Source: Histomonas meleagridis (lineage: Eukaryota; Parabasalia; Tritrichomonadida; Dientamoebidae). From it: 64,000 nucleotides of DNA. This document shows, one piece after another, positions 60,565-64,000 of this stretch (its first letter is position 1; each line of letters opens with the position of its first letter). The translations under genes and the position numbers were made by a program. Below the pieces are notes generated by a model, which was given only the letters and a program-made list of their open reading frames with translations, had not been told where the DNA came from and did not search any database. The DNA is taken from assembly GCA_020186115.1 (NCBI GenBank), contig WSYJ01000060.1, forward strand, positions 2,914,001-2,978,000. The letters run 5' to 3'.

Positions 60565-62280
60565 TTATTCAATATTATTTATTTCAAATATCTTGAATTC
60601 ATTTTCGAAATCAATCTTTCTTTCTCTTTCTTCATATTCTCTTGGTAAAGCTTTTTTCCTATACACCCAAATTGCTGTTTTCTTCAGTTCTTTGATTCTC
60701 ACGTACCTTAATGGGTTTTCCCAAACATCTGAAATTTTTGTTTGACATGATAAATCATTATCATCAAATTGGAACAATGGGAACAAATGAATTACCATTG
60801 CAATCACAATACACAAGAACCAATTTTTTGGATCTGGTGAAGTATGAATATGTATCCAAATATCCCAAATATCGAAAACATTTTCACATGATCTCTTAAG
60901 CATAAGGACAATACCGGGATAGAAAAAGTTCAAGTTATTCATTCCTTTTCTCTTAACCCAAAGTACAAATAGTGGAGAAAAGGATTCCATATAATTGATA
61001 ACTTTACGATCCATGTCAAGAGCACGTTTAAAAATGCTCATCAAATATTTGTCAAAACAGAGATTGTCAATTTCGGACACAAAGTACCAAAGAAGTTTCG
61101 GCATAAATGAGCTGTGGTCAATGATATTCCCATCATCATCAATGGGATAACCTTCGTCGTTCCATTTAGGAAAATAAGCAAGGATAAAGGGAACAACATG
61201 ATCATTTAATCCTTGGATATAACCAAAAGATGGATTATATACAAGATATTGATTAAGAACTTGGGTAACCATAGAAGGCCCTGGCTTGTCAATATTGGCA
61301 AATGCTTTTTCTCGTCTATCAGTTCGTTCAACATCATTAAGTATTACTGAAAAATTGCTTCGAAGACTTTTGTTGTTTGGCATTTTCTTTGCTGTAGAAA
61401 CCTGTGCACTAAGCCTAGCGCTTTCTTCCTTCCAATAATGTTCTAGTTGTTTCCGATCTTCAGAAGTTGAATTTAATTTATATGCTCCAATCGCAAATGG
61501 GATAACTGAGGTTAATATTTCGTGGTCGCATCCACATAAGAAAAGTCTGTTTTTAAATATGTGAGGCTCATTGAGAGTTCCTGTGCAATCGAAAAGATGT
61601 GGAAATTCTGCGGCGGTTATGGGGGTTACCCCATTGAAATATGATTCCGATTCTTTTTCGATTTGTTCTAGCAGCAGTGCATGCGATGCTTTAGCTGCAC
61701 AATCAAATGGGAACTGAATATTTGAAATGCCTTTTGTTTTGTCTATTTCAAGAAGCAAATCTTTTGTATAATTAATGAGTGCTGAACATAATGATTCAAA
61801 TGTGATGTCATCTCCAGATGGAAACTTCATTTGGATGTGACTACATGTATTAAATATGGGCTCTGTGTAATACGGATTGAGTTGAAGACCAAATTGACAT
61901 GATTTATCATAGCTTGGTGATGCCATTCCTAAAAAAACAAGACGCTGAAAGAATATAAATAATGAAATCATCTTTGTTTTGGGAACCATAAACCTTTTGA
62001 AGTCAGGATCATATAAAAATGTTATTCTAAAACAATTATCTTCTTTGATGTTCAAAATTTTGATCTCCCTTGCTTTAGGTGAAATTAGTTTAACAATTTG
62101 TGGGTCATTGCTATGTATATTAAGTTTTTCTTTATAAATTGAGTATCTTGAAATTGATGAATAAGGAATCCAATATAACTGATTTGATTCTGATATGTAG
62201 AGCGAACCTTTCATATGTCCTTTCACATTTGTTTCATCAAAAACAGGTTCTAGAACATATTTGCTCATTTTTAAGAGCAC
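60565..62280 (-). CDS. TBC-domain Rab GTPase-activating protein (TBC1D15/Gyp7-like)
   Basis: 571 residues (Met5 at 62268 is an equally good start). The N-terminal ~250 residues form a PH-like/RBD region (GSLYISESNQLYWIPYSSIS, FRITFLYDPDFKRFMVPKTK) as in TBC1D15/17 and Gyp7. The TBC domain spans ~285-520. Its catalytic arginine finger lies in VILNDVERTDRR (IxxDxxR) and its glutamine finger in FGYIQGLNDHVVP (YxQG). CENVFDIWDIWI matches a later TBC motif. It should stimulate GTP hydrolysis of a Rab, typically Rab7-like for this subfamily. It is divergent from the LRR gene, with a 43-bp spacer. Confidence 0.93.
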   Translation of the reverse strand: MLLKMSKYVLEPVFDETNVKGHMKGSLYISESNQLYWIPYSSISRYSIYKEKLNIHSNDPQIVKLISPKAREIKILNIKEDNCFRITFLYDPDFKRFMVPKTKMISLFIFFQRLVFLGMASPSYDKSCQFGLQLNPYYTEPIFNTCSHIQMKFPSGDDITFESLCSALINYTKDLLLEIDKTKGISNIQFPFDCAAKASHALLLEQIEKESESYFNGVTPITAAEFPHLFDCTGTLNEPHIFKNRLFLCGCDHEILTSVIPFAIGAYKLNSTSEDRKQLEHYWKEESARLSAQVSTAKKMPNNKSLRSNFSVILNDVERTDRREKAFANIDKPGPSMVTQVLNQYLVYNPSFGYIQGLNDHVVPFILAYFPKWNDEGYPIDDDGNIIDHSSFMPKLLWYFVSEIDNLCFDKYLMSIFKRALDMDRKVINYMESFSPLFVLWVKRKGMNNLNFFYPGIVLMLKRSCENVFDIWDIWIHIHTSPDPKNWFLCIVIAMVIHLFPLFQFDDNDLSCQTKISDVWENPLRYVRIKELKKTAIWVYRKKALPREYEERERKIDFENEFKIFEINNIE

Positions 62281-62290
62281 TCAAAATCTC

Positions 62291-62300
62291 AAAAGTGACA
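62291..62300 (+). promoter_or_regulatory. AAAAGTGACA motif of the LRR gene
   Basis: AAAAGTGACA lies 23 bases before the preferred ATG (62324) and inside the spacer shared with the TBC gene. It supports choosing 62324 rather than the in-frame ATG at 62261, which lies upstream of the motif. Confidence 0.45.
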
Positions 62301-62323
62301 GCGTATCGGCTTTCTCGTTATAT

Positions 62324-64000
62324 ATGAGCAGGACATTGTCTAGGAAAGTCCAACGTCCCCTCTATGAATTCCAAAGGACTGGACCAATAGCAAGACAACC
62401 TGCAGGGCATAAACCAGATTTAACTTTGTCTATTCAAAAATCACATGCAAATGATAAAAATTCCAATGATATCAAACATATTACAAAAACAAAAAATGTC
62501 AATACCCTTGATAACCTTTTCCTAATTTATATATTGGGATATTCAGAATTTGAAAAATGTACATCAATCAATGCATCAAGTCAAAATCTTAAAGCAATCG
62601 ATTTAGAATCACTCAAATTATTAGTAAATTTGCAAACAGCGGATTTTAGTGATAATAATTTACCACTTGAACCATTTAGTATTCTTCCTTCATTAGAAGA
62701 GCTTGATTTATCATGTAATTCTATTATCAAATTTGAATATCAATCGTGTATAGAAATATGCGGTGACAGTGAAGTTTGGAATTCTCTTTATACACTTAAT
62801 TTATCATTTAATAATTTAGAATTAATTTCAATTAATGATTTACAAAAAATTCCTCATCTCACGAATCTCGATCTTTCTCATAATTCTATTTCATCTCTTC
62901 CATCTAATCTTATTTACTTTAGTTCACTAACCACTTTAAATCTTACAAGTAATCTCCTTAATACAGATCAAACCTTTTTCTCTCTTTCCACAATTCCTTC
63001 ACTTCAAACACTTATTCTTGATGACAATGACATTTCTTATATCCCAATACTTCAAACAGGTTTCACGTCACTTTCAAAAATCTCATTAAAAAACAACAAA
63101 CTTGAAAATTCAGGTGATTTTATTTCATTAATTGATCTTGAACACATTAAAGAAGTTGATATTATAGGTAATCCTATTCTTCTTCGCCCTAAGCAACTCA
63201 ATGATGCACGTGAAGCTTTCACAGCATCAAACATTGATTTAATTTTTGAATCAACACTTGAGAAAAATAAACCATTGAATTTGCCTTTACGAACGGTTTC
63301 TTTTGACCCGTTAACTCTCCCGCGCTTTACCAAAGCTCACAAGCGCGCTCTGAATCGCAAAATTGTTGTACCTGAAGCTGGTAAACAAGCTCGTACATCA
63401 ACAACAGAAACTTATAGCCAACCAGATGATAATGTATTCATGACATCTGTTGGTGCTAAATCAGAAACAAGTGAAATTATTATTGAACCAACGCCTCTTC
63501 CAAACCCTAATGATACCAGTGAAGAAGAAATTAAAAACATTTGGAAAGAAATACCAGTTGTTAATTATGAAATGCGAAAAAAACTTGATGTTAAACATCG
63601 CCTTGAGTTTGTAACCGCATTTAACAAGCTTCAATTTCTTGTTAATCATCCTGACATGCGATTAATTCCAAAAGATTCCAAAGAATCCGAAACAAATTCC
63701 ACAGAAAATGAGTTTGAGATTTCGCAAGACTTAATACAAGGAAAACCAGAAACGAAAACGAAGAAAAACACGAAAGTATCAACACAACTTGAAGCCGATA
63801 CCGAATATACAAAAGAAGAGATCCAAAATATGTTACGTAGTATGGAGGAAAGATTGGAAATGGTCGAAAGGGATCTCAAAGCTGCAGATGAATCGGGTCA
63901 AATGGCCGTTGAAATTGCGTTTGAACAGAAGAATTTCACTCAATTGCATAAGCAATATGAAGCGATTCGATCCGAGCTAATTAACACGATAAATGGTTAA
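62324..64000 (+). CDS. Leucine-rich-repeat protein with coiled-coil tail (XRRA1-like)
   Basis: 558 residues from the ATG at 62324; the stop is the last codon of the window, so the gene is complete. Residues ~85-290 contain about eight LRRs of ~22 residues (LEELDLSCNSIIKFEYQS, LYTLNLSFNNLELIS, LTNLDLSHNSISSLPSNLIY, LQTLILDDNDISYIP) and a capping strand IKEVDIIGNPILLRPK. The central part is basic and Ser/Thr-rich; residues ~510-550 are coiled coil (MLRSMEERLEMVERDL). The layout (short N-terminus, LRRs, KALNRK basic region, helical tail) recalls XRRA1-type and flagellar LRR proteins. The partner is unknown. Confidence 0.85.
   Translation: MSRTLSRKVQRPLYEFQRTGPIARQPAGHKPDLTLSIQKSHANDKNSNDIKHITKTKNVNTLDNLFLIYILGYSEFEKCTSINASSQNLKAIDLESLKLLVNLQTADFSDNNLPLEPFSILPSLEELDLSCNSIIKFEYQSCIEICGDSEVWNSLYTLNLSFNNLELISINDLQKIPHLTNLDLSHNSISSLPSNLIYFSSLTTLNLTSNLLNTDQTFFSLSTIPSLQTLILDDNDISYIPILQTGFTSLSKISLKNNKLENSGDFISLIDLEHIKEVDIIGNPILLRPKQLNDAREAFTASNIDLIFESTLEKNKPLNLPLRTVSFDPLTLPRFTKAHKRALNRKIVVPEAGKQARTSTTETYSQPDDNVFMTSVGAKSETSEIIIEPTPLPNPNDTSEEEIKNIWKEIPVVNYEMRKKLDVKHRLEFVTAFNKLQFLVNHPDMRLIPKDSKESETNSTENEFEISQDLIQGKPETKTKKNTKVSTQLEADTEYTKEEIQNMLRSMEERLEMVERDLKAADESGQMAVEIAFEQKNFTQLHKQYEAIRSELINTING

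Overview
The window looks like nuclear DNA of a parabasalid protist, most likely a Tritrichomonas-type trichomonad. The evidence is: very AT-rich DNA; almost entirely intronless genes on both strands separated by short spacers; gene starts only a few bases to tens of bases downstream of recurring promoter-like motifs; many stop codons embedded in TAAA; the trichomonad-type ankyrin/DUF3447 gene family; and expanded small-GTPase and Rab-GAP families. No tRNA, rRNA or CRISPR was recognised. The species is an inference from gene content, not from a marker gene.

Layout. 0.5-8 kb: a hypothetical gene, a TPR/ARM protein, a small C2-like gene that seems to carry a 23-nt intron, an atypical Rho GTPase and a Rab-RCC1 fusion. 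8-18 kb is dense housekeeping DNA rich in transcription machinery: TFIIH p44 (SSL1), a TAF1 core, a free bromodomain protein, TAF6 and elongin B. It also holds a tubby-like protein, an At4g15545-like coiled-coil protein and a SAS-4/CPAP-like centriole protein. 18-20 kb: an ankyrin gene remnant and a giant TTA microsatellite. 20-31 kb: a SAPS-type PP6 regulatory subunit, a Cdc48-like AAA protein with a DPF-motif tail, Vps23/TSG101, an acyltransferase, TRAP-alpha, a K/E-rich membrane protein and a thioredoxin-UBA-UBX protein. 31-42 kb is gene-poor: a ubiquitin-like gene, a coiled-coil gene, an RIIa-like gene, and a DUF3447/ankyrin gene running into a 153-bp tandem array. It ends with an Aven-like gene and a truncated eIF3a. 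42-51 kb: a 2221-residue BEACH protein and Misato. 51-57 kb: ankyrin-family debris around an apparently complete Merlin/IS1016-type DNA transposon with target-site duplications, set between inverted 160-bp repeats. 57-64 kb: a Wntless-like membrane protein, an ADP-ribosyltransferase-fold surface protein, ribosomal protein eL37, a TBC Rab-GAP and an LRR protein.

Several genes share themes. Vesicle traffic is represented by Rab-RCC1, TBC, BEACH, Vps23 and AAA-DPF; the secretory pathway by TRAP-alpha; the cytoskeleton or flagellum by SAS-4, Misato, RIIa-like and tubby; Pol II initiation by TAF1, TAF6 and p44. Neighbouring divergent genes often share spacers of under 100 bp, so bidirectional promoters are likely.

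The most unusual structures are four: the ankyrin array with intact repeat cores and stop-containing spacers; the Merlin element with its 28-bp-arm palindrome; the domain fusions; and the recurring AAAGTGACA start-proximal motif.
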